A DNA stretch of 64,000 bases from positions 62,001 to 126,000 of IMG/VR virus record IMGVR_UViG_3300042691_053984; one strand, 5' to 3'. The notes below the pieces were generated by a model that worked only from the letters and a program-made list of their open reading frames with translations, had not been told where the DNA came from and ran no database searches. This DNA is from a virus. Positions 1 to 8,650 of this stretch are shown here, one piece after another (within the stretch, counting starts at the first letter, position 1; every line of letters begins with the position of its first letter). The translations under genes were made by a program, and so were the position numbers.

Positions 1-778
1 CAACGTCATCAATTAAAATATTTAGATTTTCTATCAATTCATCAATATTTTGAATTTTTATGTATGCGTTATAGCCAAACTGATCAAAGCTTTCATAAGG
101 AATACTGATTGTTGGTATTCCATAACTTTGAAAGTTTGATAATTTGGTATTTGGTTTGTATTTTTTTATAGCCTCAATTACGGTACTAGAGTGTGATGAC
201 TCATCTAAAAAGATGAGACCGATATCAAGAGACATAAAAATTTCATCGCATTTTTCTCTTGTGCTTGGGGAAACATTGACAAAATCAATGTTTTTTTCTT
301 TACAAAAATTTATAATTTTGTCTGCCTGGCTTAATTGCTCGGGTAGACCTACGTAACCTATTTTAGTTACTTTTTTATTTAAATTTATTTTTTTATAATC
401 AGTGTTTGTAGTGTGATGGGGAATAACAAAAATAGGCTTTTTTATGAATTGCTCTAATTCACTCTTGCATAAATCATTGTTGACAATGAAAAAATCATAA
501 ACATCATGACAATAGTTTTTTAGCTGTATGTCTTTGGCTCCTCTAAAAAAAGCGTCGCCGACGGGCATGTCTAAAATGTCATAGCCTATGATTTTATTGT
601 TTTTTTTATTTAGTTCAGCAATACCTGGAATGTGATTTCTAATCATTATTGAAAATTGATTTTTGCCAACCTTGGATTCATGACTGTTAAAAAATTCAGA
701 GTTTTCAATTTTAGATGAAATCTGCTTGCCTCTAATGAGGCCTGATGTTCGATCGCTCAATCCTAAAAAATTGATCAT
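1..778 (-). CDS. Glycosyltransferase-like protein (GT-B C-terminal half type), partial
   Basis: The reading frame is open from an ATG at 778 to the left edge of the window (about 259 codons), so the C-terminus is missing. The end visible here has a KPNTKLSNFQSYGIPTISIP segment, which resembles the donor-binding region of GT-B glycosyltransferases where a KP(A/N)TKL-x-N-x-x-x-x-G-(V/I)-P pattern is common. No DxD motif is seen. The start overlaps the stop of the upstream gene by four bases (ATGA), so it is the translationally coupled continuation of the glycan operon. The assignment is by pattern only; acceptor and sugar donor are unknown. The gene is strongly AT-rich like its upstream neighbours to about 5.2 kb. 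Confidence 0.6.
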   Translation of the reverse strand, partial: MINFLGLSDRTSGLIRGKQISSKIENSEFFNSHESKVGKNQFSIMIRNHIPGIAELNKKNNKIIGYDILDMPVGDAFFRGAKDIQLKNYCHDVYDFFIVNNDLCKSELEQFIKKPIFVIPHHTTNTDYKKINLNKKVTKIGYVGLPEQLSQADKIINFCKEKNIDFVNVSPSTREKCDEIFMSLDIGLIFLDESSHSSTVIEAIKKYKPNTKLSNFQSYGIPTISIPYESFDQFGYNAYIKIQNIDELIENLNILIDDV

Positions 779-1584
779 ATTTCTGTTTTACTCGCGATGA
801 TTACATGTTGGTAAGTTTTACCGCTCCACAACTTGACATACTCTTGCGAACGTAAATTTAGTTTAAATAAAAGTTTTGAAACTTGTTCGACATTTGGTTG
901 ATAAATATGACCGAATGGTTCTTGATTAAGCGGTCTAGCATCTACAGGAAATGATAGCATCAATTTTCCAGTTGAAGAAATAATCTTTGATATATCAACC
1001 AATATTTGCTCACCTTGCTCTGGCGTTAAATGCTCTAGCACTTCTGCAAACATGATCAAATCAAAAAAATCGCCCTTATACAAGTTTGACAAAGACGTTC
1101 TGTCTGCATCAAAGTAACTTGCATTTATTCCAAAAATAGTCTGTAGCTCAAGATAGCATGGGAGTATATCTGCTGAGTAGAAATCAAAATTTGCCTTGTA
1201 AAATTCTTTGTAGAGAATGTTGCTATGAATTCCGTGGCATGGCCCAATATCTAAATAAGTTTTTGCATTTTCTTTTTTTGAAAGAAAGTTTTCCCATGAC
1301 CATTTAGGTCTAATCCCAAATCCTTTAGACCAAGCGGGTTCAATTAATTCTTTTAGAATCCATTGCTTAATGGACTGTTTTTCAAGCAAAGATAGATCAT
1401 TATAATTTTCAATGAAACTTTTGAACTCTTGCTCTAGTTCTTTAGACATAACATCTGTTCTGTTGTAGCAATAGTTCTCTAATTCTTGGTTTGTGTGTGG
1501 GCAAAAAGTTTTGCCCCATTTTTGAAAAAAATCATTATCAAAGTTCTTTGAATTTAATTTTCTGAAAATCTCTTCATGGGGCAT
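775..1584 (-). CDS. Class I SAM-dependent methyltransferase
   Basis: This is a methyltransferase with a Rossmann-type SAM-binding motif I (YLDIGPCHGIHS, about residue 110) and a post-motif block DLIMFAEVLEHLTPEQGEQI typical of the Methyltransf_11/23 group. The longest frame starts at a GTG at 1593, but the ATG at 1584 has an AGAG eight bases upstream and is chosen (269 residues). Its place between glycosyltransferase-like genes suggests O- or N-methylation of a sugar or a nucleotide sugar, but the substrate cannot be read from the sequence. The roughly 100-residue N-terminal part before the SAM domain has no motif I recognise. Confidence 0.75.
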   Translation of the reverse strand: MPHEEIFRKLNSKNFDNDFFQKWGKTFCPHTNQELENYCYNRTDVMSKELEQEFKSFIENYNDLSLLEKQSIKQWILKELIEPAWSKGFGIRPKWSWENFLSKKENAKTYLDIGPCHGIHSNILYKEFYKANFDFYSADILPCYLELQTIFGINASYFDADRTSLSNLYKGDFFDLIMFAEVLEHLTPEQGEQILVDISKIISSTGKLMLSFPVDARPLNQEPFGHIYQPNVEQVSKLLFKLNLRSQEYVKLWSGKTYQHVIIASKTEI

Positions 1585-1608
1585 ATCAAACACTCTTTGG
1601 TTTGCAAT

Positions 1609-2589
1609 TTAAATTTTTATTTGTTGATCAATCCAGTCATAGGTAATATTAACACCTTCTATTAAAGGTTGTTTAGGTTTCCAACCTACTTTTAAATAAA
1701 TTAAGTTGTTATCTGAATTTCTTCCCCTTACGCCCACTGGGCCGTCAATATTTTTAATATTGATATGCTTGCCAGCTATAAAGGCGACCATCTTCACAAG
1801 ATCATTTATTTTGATCATCTCTTCAGAACCGATGTTGACAGTAGATTGACAATCTGATCTCATCAGCCTGAGAACACCTTCTACACACTCATCGACATAA
1901 AGAAAGGATCGCGTCTGTTGTCCATCACCCCACACCTCTATGGTTCCACCATCGTCACATTCAGCGACTTTTCTACAGATGGCAGCTGGTGCTTTTTCTT
2001 TTCCGCCCCGCCACGTTCCCTCAGGACCAAATATGTTGTGGAATCTTGCAATTCTCACGTCCAAGCCGTAGTTTCTGGCGTGTGATAGATACAGCCTTTC
2101 GCTGAAAAGCTTTTCCCACCCATACTCGCTGTCTGGCGCAGCTGGGTATGCGGATTCTTCTGAACACAGGGGATTTTCTGGATCTGTCTGATTATACGCC
2201 GGATAGATGCACGCAGATGATGAATAGAATATTTTGGGCTTTTTAGCAAATTTCACCGCGTTTGAGACAACATTCAAATTGATTGTCGCCGAGTTGTGCA
2301 TCACATCGGCATCGTGGTCTCCCGTAAAGATATATCCAGCACCGCCCATGTCAGCAGCAAGCTGATAGATCTCATCAAATCCATCGTCCCATGCCTTATT
2401 AAGGTGCATCACGGTCATCACTGTACTATGATCGCGCAGGTCACCTATGACAAACTCATCGGCGGCAGTTTGAGAAAATTCAGGATATTTGAGGTCTACT
2501 CCCCTTACCCAATATCCTTCATTTTTTAACCTCTTCACAAGGTGGGAACCGATGAAACCGCCTGCACCGCAGACTAATACTTTTTTCAT
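1609..2589 (-). CDS. GDP-mannose 3,5-epimerase-like NAD-dependent sugar epimerase
   Basis: Extended short-chain dehydrogenase/epimerase. The NAD-binding GAGGFIG lies at residues 8-14 and the YxxxK pair at Y156/K160. Several blocks are diagnostic of GDP-mannose 3,5-epimerase: AADMGGAGYI, SSSACIYP with the catalytic Cys at 127, RFHNIFGPEGTWRGGKEKAP with a Lys at 199, GDGQQTRSFLYVDECVEGV and GVRGRNSDNN. In plants this enzyme converts GDP-mannose to GDP-L-galactose and GDP-L-gulose; related bacterial enzymes make GDP sugars for surface glycans. The length of 326 residues suits a single-domain enzyme, slightly shorter than plant GME. Here it would supply an unusual hexose donor to the neighbouring glycosyltransferases. 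The family call is strong; the exact product is inferred. Confidence 0.88.
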   Translation of the reverse strand: MKKVLVCGAGGFIGSHLVKRLKNEGYWVRGVDLKYPEFSQTAADEFVIGDLRDHSTVMTVMHLNKAWDDGFDEIYQLAADMGGAGYIFTGDHDADVMHNSATINLNVVSNAVKFAKKPKIFYSSSACIYPAYNQTDPENPLCSEESAYPAAPDSEYGWEKLFSERLYLSHARNYGLDVRIARFHNIFGPEGTWRGGKEKAPAAICRKVAECDDGGTIEVWGDGQQTRSFLYVDECVEGVLRLMRSDCQSTVNIGSEEMIKINDLVKMVAFIAGKHINIKNIDGPVGVRGRNSDNNLIYLKVGWKPKQPLIEGVNITYDWIDQQIKI

Positions 2590-3186
2590 TTATTGCCCCC
2601 TGAATTTTGCTTTTAACTGTAGGTGATTTAAACCATCACTTTGTAAGTGTTTAACTTTTTCCCAAGAAACATACTTGGTATTAATATACCAATCTTCAAA
2701 ATTATAGTCTATACCAGCGTGATGGTGATGAACGTCAGAGCATAAAAGAGTAAATCCGTGGTCAAGAAAGATTTTTCTTGATTCATTTTTTATTTTGCTG
2801 CCAAATCTATATTCATCATGTTCATATGTTATAGCCCCAAATTCAATTGAGTTAAATGGCATGTTTTGTAAACATTTCAAGGTTATTGATGCGGGCTCAA
2901 GGTCTAATGACAAATAATCATAATATGAATTCTGAAAATCAGAAAGTTGCAGATTAGTGCAATCTTTTATTCCAAAATGACAGTTTCTTTTTCCCTGAAA
3001 TCTTTTAATGAAATTTTCATCTATATCATAACAGGATCCATTCCAGCCGTATTCAGACTCTAGAAGAAAAGTATTTGAAATATTGGTGGGATCATTACAC
3101 CCAAGGTCTAAAAAAGTCCCATTTTTTTTATGATCAAAAACTTCAAGAACAAAAATATCTTGATTTGCCTGTGAATAGTTTGTCAT
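2590..3186 (-). CDS. FkbM-type methyltransferase
   Basis: A 198-residue protein starting MTNYSQANQDIFVLEVFDHK, followed by NGTFLDLGCNDP. This order (a Q-x-x-x-D-x-F block, then a glycine-rich SAM-binding loop near residue 30) is typical of FkbM-family methyltransferases that act on sugars or natural products. A DYLSLDLEPAS segment corresponds to the conserved acidic second half of the SAM site. Its stop codon immediately precedes the start codon of the epimerase downstream, with no spacer, and its own start overlaps the stop of the preceding glycosyltransferase by four bases. The substrate is unknown; O-methylation of a sugar residue is the likely role. Confidence 0.7.
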   Translation of the reverse strand: MTNYSQANQDIFVLEVFDHKKNGTFLDLGCNDPTNISNTFLLESEYGWNGSCYDIDENFIKRFQGKRNCHFGIKDCTNLQLSDFQNSYYDYLSLDLEPASITLKCLQNMPFNSIEFGAITYEHDEYRFGSKIKNESRKIFLDHGFTLLCSDVHHHHAGIDYNFEDWYINTKYVSWEKVKHLQSDGLNHLQLKAKFRGQ

Positions 3187-3965
3187 TTTACTGTCCTGTG
3201 CAGAGTTTCTTTATTTGGCTTTAGCAAAAGATCGTAATATCTTTCGTAAAATATTTTTTGGTTTTTTTCATTAGAGGTTTTCCAAACGCTATGACTTTTT
3301 GGATTTTCTCTTGTAGTTCCCCATTGCTTTTCTGAAATAAATTTAACTGAATAAGAGCCGCAAAACCAGCCTTTTTCTTTTGCCCTGTAGCAAATGTCAT
3401 GATCATCCCAAACAAAAGGTGCATAAACTTCATCAAAAAAATTTAACGATAAAGCCTTATCACGATCAAGTGCAAGCGGTCCCCTGTTTACAGAATCTCT
3501 GATTTCGATTCTATCACGAGGGCCCTTAAGACCGTTAGTAATTTCACCATGTTTGATAAGATCGTGTCCTGAGCCTGGTTTTTTTCCGGTCAAGTAGTTA
3601 TTGTGCGCATTTTTTGCCGTAACTGCAAAAATATCATCATAAACTTGCAAGGGCTTTATTATCCTTGAGTCCCAACCTAATTCGTCAACAACTACGTCAT
3701 CTTGCACAAGTATAACATATTTTTGGGTTGCTTCTCTTAATCCTGCGTTATTTGCCTTTGTTTCAAAGACGTCGTCTGTAAAAACTACTTTATGAATAAT
3801 GTCGCAGTTTCCAAGTCGTTTTTCAACCAAATATTGAGAATTGTCAGTACAACCATCTAAGACAATTATTAATTCTGACATATCTTTTGACAAAGATAAA
3901 ATAGACCCAAGACAACGCTCAACGAGATTTTCTTTATTGTGTATTGTAAGGACTACACTTAACAT
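3183..3965 (-). CDS. Family 2 (GT-A) glycosyltransferase
   Basis: N-terminal MLSVVLTIHNKENLVERCL and ELIIVLDGCTDNS are the nucleotide-sugar-binding start of GT2 enzymes, and LVQDDVVVDELGW holds the metal-binding acidic cluster (DxD position). A later YAPFVWDDHDICYRAKEKG block matches the ED-type catalytic region of rhamnosyl or galactosyl GT2 enzymes. The frame can be extended upstream to a TTG at 3974, but the ATG at 3965 overlaps the TAA of the upstream gene by one base (TAATG), the usual arrangement in this operon, so it is preferred (260 residues). It should transfer one sugar in the glycan built by this cluster. Acceptor and donor are unknown. Confidence 0.82.
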   Translation of the reverse strand: MLSVVLTIHNKENLVERCLGSILSLSKDMSELIIVLDGCTDNSQYLVEKRLGNCDIIHKVVFTDDVFETKANNAGLREATQKYVILVQDDVVVDELGWDSRIIKPLQVYDDIFAVTAKNAHNNYLTGKKPGSGHDLIKHGEITNGLKGPRDRIEIRDSVNRGPLALDRDKALSLNFFDEVYAPFVWDDHDICYRAKEKGWFCGSYSVKFISEKQWGTTRENPKSHSVWKTSNEKNQKIFYERYYDLLLKPNKETLHRTVK

Positions 3966-4546
3966 TAGCGCCAAACCTCAAAATTCTTGCAAGTTTTTTT
4001 TATGGTTTCTATTAAGTCTAATTTAACGGCACGATAATCTTCTTCTTTGTCCATGAAAAATCTTTCGTGAAATTCAACATATAAATCGTCTATATAGCTT
4101 AATGAATCAGTGTCTATTAAGTCTTTCAATACGGCAAATTCAGCACCCTCAATATCTAGTTTAACAACTACTTTTTCTGAATTTTTTGATATTGACTTTA
4201 ATAGATCGCTTAGACGTAAACACTCAACATCCTCAACCGCCGCCCAGTTGTGAACAGATTTCCAGGTTTTATCAGTAGGAGGAGGAGCTGAAAGAACCGT
4301 AGATGAACAACCGGCCAAATTTGCTCCCTCACAATGAATTTTTATTTTTCCAACATCACACCAGACAGCCTTATTTTCGTGAATTAATTCATATTTTGCT
4401 GTCGGTCTGTGATTAAGAGATGACTTAAATACATGAGGATTTGCCTCAAATGAATAAACCATCCAATTATTGTCAAAACGATATTTCTTTTCAAATTCTT
4501 TAAGACCTTGAAAAAAATAAGTTCCGCAATCTATGAAATATTTCAT
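3965..4546 (-). CDS. FkbM-type methyltransferase
   Basis: This 193-residue protein has FkbM hallmarks: MKYFIDCGTYFFQGL and VYSFEANPHVFKSSL at the SAM-binding end, KAVWCDVGKIKIHCEG in the middle, and VVKLDIEGAEFAVLKDL, the very characteristic (V/K)LDIEGAE block of the family. It shares little sequence with the other FkbM-like protein of the cluster (2590-3186), so the two are probably independent acquisitions or have different substrates. It is separated from the next gene downstream by only the one-base TAATG junction. It probably methylates a sugar hydroxyl; no other function is indicated. Confidence 0.82.
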   Translation of the reverse strand: MKYFIDCGTYFFQGLKEFEKKYRFDNNWMVYSFEANPHVFKSSLNHRPTAKYELIHENKAVWCDVGKIKIHCEGANLAGCSSTVLSAPPPTDKTWKSVHNWAAVEDVECLRLSDLLKSISKNSEKVVVKLDIEGAEFAVLKDLIDTDSLSYIDDLYVEFHERFFMDKEEDYRAVKLDLIETIKKTCKNFEVWR

Positions 4547-4547
4547 T

Positions 4548-5252
4548 TCAACCTCTCACATTAAACCTAATACCAGGTATTCGTTGTAATTTTGTTAATT
4601 TGTGTTTTTCAAACAACACACTTAACACACTTTGATCATATCGATTAAATTTGTATTCTGGATAATTTGCAACATCTGTCATGATGTCATCTACGATACA
4701 TTCTTTTTCACAGCAAAAATTTAACCATTCATCTATTATTTCTTTTGTTGTCTTAGACGCGACAGCAACCAAAAAGCCTGCCTCAATCATTTGAGCATTT
4801 TTATATTTATCGTTATCACAATTCATCTTAATTAGACATTCACGCTTAGTAGATACCAGAATTTTATTCTTGCTTTTGTTTTGATGCCACGCTAAAATAA
4901 AAGTATCATTTTTTATAAGATAATCAATGATAAATTTAACTGTATCACTTGTGATGCTATCTGTGCTATCAACATATATGACAATATCGCCATCACTTGC
5001 TTGGTTTAATAATTTTTGTAGGAAATAAGGTTTCCAGATGCAAAAACCTGCACCTTTTTTGGATTGCGCAATTTCTTTGTGATTTTGGTAAAAATCGCTG
5101 TTAACAAATTCAAGATCAAGATTTAAGTGTTTTTCATCAAAAGAAATATGGCTTAAATCGTCATCTTTTATAATGAAAGAAATTTCATTTTGTATTTTTT
5201 GCTGCGAACTCAAGTGCGTTGCATTTGCGCACGTCAGAAACGTTAATTTCAT
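4548..5252 (-). CDS. Putative glycosyltransferase, GT-A-like
   Basis: The block GAGFCIWKPYFLQKLL followed by GDIVIYVDSTDS matches a family of polysaccharide-locus proteins where G-x-G-x-W-x-W-K-P-x-x-I/L is followed by an acidic donor-binding D-x-D-like turn. The frame extends upstream to 5291, but the ATG at 5252 (MKLTFLTCANATH) overlaps the preceding stop codon as ATGA and is chosen (234 residues). The C-terminal half has IVDDIMTDVANYPEYKFNRYDQSVLSVL, where an R-x-D-Q-S pattern is common in this family. It should add a sugar in the glycan pathway of the cluster. The fold assignment is by motif and only moderately certain. Confidence 0.6.
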   Translation of the reverse strand: MKLTFLTCANATHLSSQQKIQNEISFIIKDDDLSHISFDEKHLNLDLEFVNSDFYQNHKEIAQSKKGAGFCIWKPYFLQKLLNQASDGDIVIYVDSTDSITSDTVKFIIDYLIKNDTFILAWHQNKSKNKILVSTKRECLIKMNCDNDKYKNAQMIEAGFLVAVASKTTKEIIDEWLNFCCEKECIVDDIMTDVANYPEYKFNRYDQSVLSVLFEKHKLTKLQRIPGIRFNVRG

Positions 5253-6052
5253 GTTGTGGCCTTTTTCAGATGAGATGCGCGAATTATGCAATCTTTCTTT
5301 GCGTCATAGCTGTAACAATGGTGCTCAAACCACTCAGTCGACTCCATGACAGGCACGTCATTCTTGTGGAGAAAGTAGCAGTTTGCGACCTGATCGCTTG
5401 TATTGAATACTTTTGAGACAAGGGACGGATTTTCAGGAAACTTATTCACACTTGAGATGTCCACTGATATGAGTTTTTCACAAAACTCAGGTATCTGCCT
5501 TGCGACATCATTCCACTTGCTTGACAGTCCCCACGTGCCCGTGTTGTAGATGAAGAATTGATCAGTGCCGAAAGCTCCACGCGCCGCAAGCTTCTCGCCC
5601 CAGTAATCACGTCCGTTTGCACACAACCTTTCTTTCTTCCACACGATTGCACCGTCGTGCTTTAATAGGTCATCTATTGGCTTCAGGCACGTGAGGTCGT
5701 TGTCAAGCTTAAGCACGCTGTCGTTACTTTTCAATTGATGATCAAATACTTGAATGAGTGGCCAGAAGCAGTACCAGTGCTGCGTCCATTCATCGATGAG
5801 TTTTGTTGCATCAACAATCGACAAGTTGCGCCTATCAACCTTATACGATGACAATTTTTCATCCAACAGGTTGACATCGTCAGTCAAGATCTCATATGGT
5901 AGGTGAGGATTGTGATGTAGAAAGGTGGCGATAGATGCCGCTGAATATGTAAAAATATAATCCTTGTTCTTGTATGCTGTGTTGGCCCAAGGTCGACCGG
6001 TCTGTTGCATCTTTGCGATGTTGTAATCAAATATGAGGCTGAATATCTTCAT
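5249..6052 (-). CDS. Putative GT-A glycosyltransferase (GT8/GT32-like)
   Basis: A 267-residue protein with an LKLDNDLTCLKPIDDLL segment, a DxD-type metal and nucleotide-sugar site set in the same context as in GT8/GT32-like enzymes, preceded by PYEILTDDVNLLDEKL. A GTDQFFIYNTGTWGLS block resembles the acceptor-side region of these proteins. It is joined by four-base overlaps to both neighbours. From here to about 8.6 kb the DNA is visibly less AT-rich than the genes between 1 and 5.2 kb, which hints that the cluster is a mosaic. Donor and acceptor cannot be told from the sequence. Confidence 0.55.
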   Translation of the reverse strand: MKIFSLIFDYNIAKMQQTGRPWANTAYKNKDYIFTYSAASIATFLHHNPHLPYEILTDDVNLLDEKLSSYKVDRRNLSIVDATKLIDEWTQHWYCFWPLIQVFDHQLKSNDSVLKLDNDLTCLKPIDDLLKHDGAIVWKKERLCANGRDYWGEKLAARGAFGTDQFFIYNTGTWGLSSKWNDVARQIPEFCEKLISVDISSVNKFPENPSLVSKVFNTSDQVANCYFLHKNDVPVMESTEWFEHHCYSYDAKKDCIIRASHLKKATT

Positions 6053-6780
6053 CTAATCCTGATCCCCCTCACTGCTGGGTTGATGTTGTATGTCAGGAAC
6101 ATGCTTCTCATCACTTCAGGATATTGATCCACGTTCCACTTCCCTTTATTTATCGCAGTGCACACGTAGGGGTACACGATTGAATCGTAGTGAGCGCTTC
6201 TGGCGACTTTAGGCTCTCCATTGTATATCATGGTGCCTTTGATCCCGAGCTCACGTGCACCATTGTTCCATTCCTCTGACTCAAGCCACTTTTGAGATTT
6301 GACGTGTTCGTACAACTTTCTGAGAGAGTCTTTTTTCCATAACGTGGCCTGCATCGAAAATGCGTCTCGACTTTCCATGTGAACCTCATAGAGGTCGTCC
6401 ACCACGTGTCTATCAAGTGGCATCTGATATCCACAACGTATCAATCGCACGTAATCATAACTGCTGGTGTTCAGGAAGTCTGCGTACTTCTCTATCTTGT
6501 CTGCCAAGATGTCAGAAAAAAGAATAAAGTCCTCCTGTGAATAGATGACGTAATCCTCCTTTACTGATTCAAGACATTTCGTGTACTGCGTCCAGTATGG
6601 ATCTGAATTGTTATAGGTGATCAGTTCGTGATTGTCGTGAGTCCACAATTTCCTCGACTCTTCGTCAGAGAACGCGTAACTCTTTGCGCCGCAAAGGTGC
6701 CTGTCAAGCTGACCGAAGTGCATGGGCCAGACGTCGTTGTACTTTGAAGTTGTGTAAGTGATGACTGCAAACCTTGACAT
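6049..6780 (-). CDS. Putative glycosyltransferase-related protein
   Basis: A 243-residue protein with an N-terminal RFAVITYTTSKYNDVWPMHF strand-turn and a DYVIYSQEDFILFSDILADK block. The second block is where an acidic metal-binding motif would sit in a GT-A enzyme (Q-E-D in place of D-x-D). There is no further diagnostic motif. It lies in the coupled operon between a GT8/32-like and a CgeB-like glycosyltransferase, and the context is the main support. It could also be a sugar-transferase accessory protein. I recognise no closer family. Confidence 0.45.
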   Translation of the reverse strand: MSRFAVITYTTSKYNDVWPMHFGQLDRHLCGAKSYAFSDEESRKLWTHDNHELITYNNSDPYWTQYTKCLESVKEDYVIYSQEDFILFSDILADKIEKYADFLNTSSYDYVRLIRCGYQMPLDRHVVDDLYEVHMESRDAFSMQATLWKKDSLRKLYEHVKSQKWLESEEWNNGARELGIKGTMIYNGEPKVARSAHYDSIVYPYVCTAINKGKWNVDQYPEVMRSMFLTYNINPAVRGIRIR

Positions 6781-6782
6781 TT

Positions 6783-7718
6783 TTACCCCAGCTTGTTTGT
6801 TATTTCTTGTGCACGTTTGATAGAGGTGTGATGTCCCAAGGCGTGATTAAATCCAGCTACGCCTATTTTTCGAGACAAATATGAGTCCCTTAGCAACAAT
6901 TGCAACTTTACCTCAAATTCATTCATGTCAGAATATGTGACTGCATGCTCCATGTTGAGGAAAGGATTGGGAACGATTGTTTGGTACTTTTGGTACAAGC
7001 AGCACGATTTTGCTCCGACTGCTTCATAGAACCTGTCGCAGTTGTCTCCGCCTCCCCATGCATCAATCACAATCCGAGAGCGTGAGATCATGCTCTTGTA
7101 TTCCTCCGGATTCAGGGAGTTTCCCACACAGATCTTGTAGTTCGAAGACCGAGAAAGTTCTTGAAGTCTGCGAAAAATCGGTTCTCTTAGGCCTGTTGCT
7201 GTTTGACCAAACACACAGAACACATCTATGTCCTTTTCAAAGTCAGGGGTGATGTGCCTGTCCATCATACCAAAAGGTAGGGGTGTGATTCCCTTGTTTA
7301 AGTCTTCAGGATATGTCTCTCGTTTAAAGTAAAAATCGACAGCCTGTAACATTGGTTCATTTATCCAGTGAGCGCCTCGCCTCATTCTTGGGCAGACTAG
7401 CGAGGCTTTCATCTGATTCTGTTCTGGATAACCCGTGTTTGTCCATTCACTTCCGTCGACATAGACTTTTTTTACGTCATTTATGTCTGCAAATAAGTGA
7501 TGCTTGGGTGGCTTGTTGTCTCTCACTTTTCCAAAAAAATACACGATTGCATCTGCGTCGTGTAACTCGAGTCTCAAGACTTCATCAGCGCACGACTCTG
7601 TGATTCCGTTACCGACGTCCGATGCATACAATTCGCAGTTTAATTTTTTGAAACCTTCGATGACACACTCAGCGGTGTAATCTCGTTTTCTATCTGGGGT
7701 GATGAGTATGAGCTTCAT
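6783..7718 (-). CDS. CgeB-like GT-B glycosyltransferase
   Basis: The C-terminal part carries RSRIVIDAWGGGDNCDRFYEAVGAKSC and a following VTYSDMNEFEVKL block. These fit the donor-binding domain of CgeB-like (glycos_transf_1_2) glycosyltransferases, where an N-x-R-x-x-E-x-x-x-x-G-x-x pattern binds the nucleotide and a short helix-rich tail follows. The length of 311 residues and the two-Rossmann layout suit GT-B. There is a three-base gap to the next gene downstream and a four-base overlap with the gene upstream. It should be a retaining transferase acting in the glycan pathway; the substrate is unknown. Confidence 0.7.
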   Translation of the reverse strand: MKLILITPDRKRDYTAECVIEGFKKLNCELYASDVGNGITESCADEVLRLELHDADAIVYFFGKVRDNKPPKHHLFADINDVKKVYVDGSEWTNTGYPEQNQMKASLVCPRMRRGAHWINEPMLQAVDFYFKRETYPEDLNKGITPLPFGMMDRHITPDFEKDIDVFCVFGQTATGLREPIFRRLQELSRSSNYKICVGNSLNPEEYKSMISRSRIVIDAWGGGDNCDRFYEAVGAKSCCLYQKYQTIVPNPFLNMEHAVTYSDMNEFEVKLQLLLRDSYLSRKIGVAGFNHALGHHTSIKRAQEITNKLG

Positions 7719-8650
7719 TTTTCCATGATTCTAAGGTATGAATTGAAAGAGGAAACTGAATTTAAAGATTCAGCATCTATTTTTGACGTCAGTTTTTTTC
7801 TCTGTTCAAACACTTTAAACACTGTGTTCAACACGTCATCAGGAGAGCCAAATTGAATTCCGTAGTTTTTGCACATTTCCACGATTCCACCACCATCTTT
7901 GTGATATGCAACCGGTAGCCCACATGCAGCCGCCTCAATGTGATGCATTCCACAGGCCTCCCAACGGGCGGCGGTGACGTACACATCGTGTTTCTTTAAC
8001 TCATTCCCCAATTCTTTTCCATATAAAGGCGAAATGACCTTTGTGTTTTGTGGTACGTAGTCCTTGTAGTACCGACCGATGTACGTGAACTCAATGTCTT
8101 TCCTACCTGATATTACTTTGTCAAGTTCAATATATGAGTCAAATCCCTTGTTGTAATTGTCAGACCAGTGATGAGTCACAACCTTGACAACATTATCTTC
8201 TTTTTCAGGCTTACCTAGTGGATTGAAGTGGTACAGATTCGTACCGTTTCTGATTACGTAAGAGTCTTTCCTGAATCCCTTTTCCTGATAGTGTTTTTGC
8301 AACCATTCGCTTATGAAGATGGTTTCATCCGCAATCGCAGCATTCGCCCTGATATTGAGATCCACCAAAAAATTGGTGCCTCTTGGAATGTCGCTATCGT
8401 TGATTCGATGTACGACTTTTACGTTCTTTCCGCTGCTTTTTAAATGGTGTTTAAATTGCAACAGTTGATTTATGTCACCAAAACCTTCATCATCACGTGG
8501 ATCGACCATGAATATGATGTCAACGTCTGGGTGATATTCATTTGTCACCTGATGCCCCAACTTTGTCAAATAATCTGCAAAGCCTGTGACAAAATGAACA
8601 CCGCCGCCCCAAGGAGTACGTCTGAATTTTCTGTTAAAAAATATTTTCAT
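7715..8650 (-). CDS. Family 4 (GT-B) glycosyltransferase
   Basis: The N-terminus MKIFFNRKFRRTPWGGGVHF contains the glycine loop and flanking residues of GT4 acceptor domains (W-G-G-x-x-x-F). The C-terminal domain has VIRNGTNLYHFNP, VTAARWEACGMHHIEAAACG and PVAYHKDGGGIVE, the E-x-G-x-x-x-x-E-A-x-A-x-G-x-P signature of retaining GT4 enzymes that bind the nucleotide sugar. Length 311 residues, slightly short for GT4 (usually 350-400). It overlaps both neighbours by four bases. It is confidently a glycosyltransferase; its sugar is unknown. Confidence 0.85.
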   Translation of the reverse strand: MKIFFNRKFRRTPWGGGVHFVTGFADYLTKLGHQVTNEYHPDVDIIFMVDPRDDEGFGDINQLLQFKHHLKSSGKNVKVVHRINDSDIPRGTNFLVDLNIRANAAIADETIFISEWLQKHYQEKGFRKDSYVIRNGTNLYHFNPLGKPEKEDNVVKVVTHHWSDNYNKGFDSYIELDKVISGRKDIEFTYIGRYYKDYVPQNTKVISPLYGKELGNELKKHDVYVTAARWEACGMHHIEAAACGLPVAYHKDGGGIVEMCKNYGIQFGSPDDVLNTVFKVFEQRKKLTSKIDAESLNSVSSFNSYLRIMEK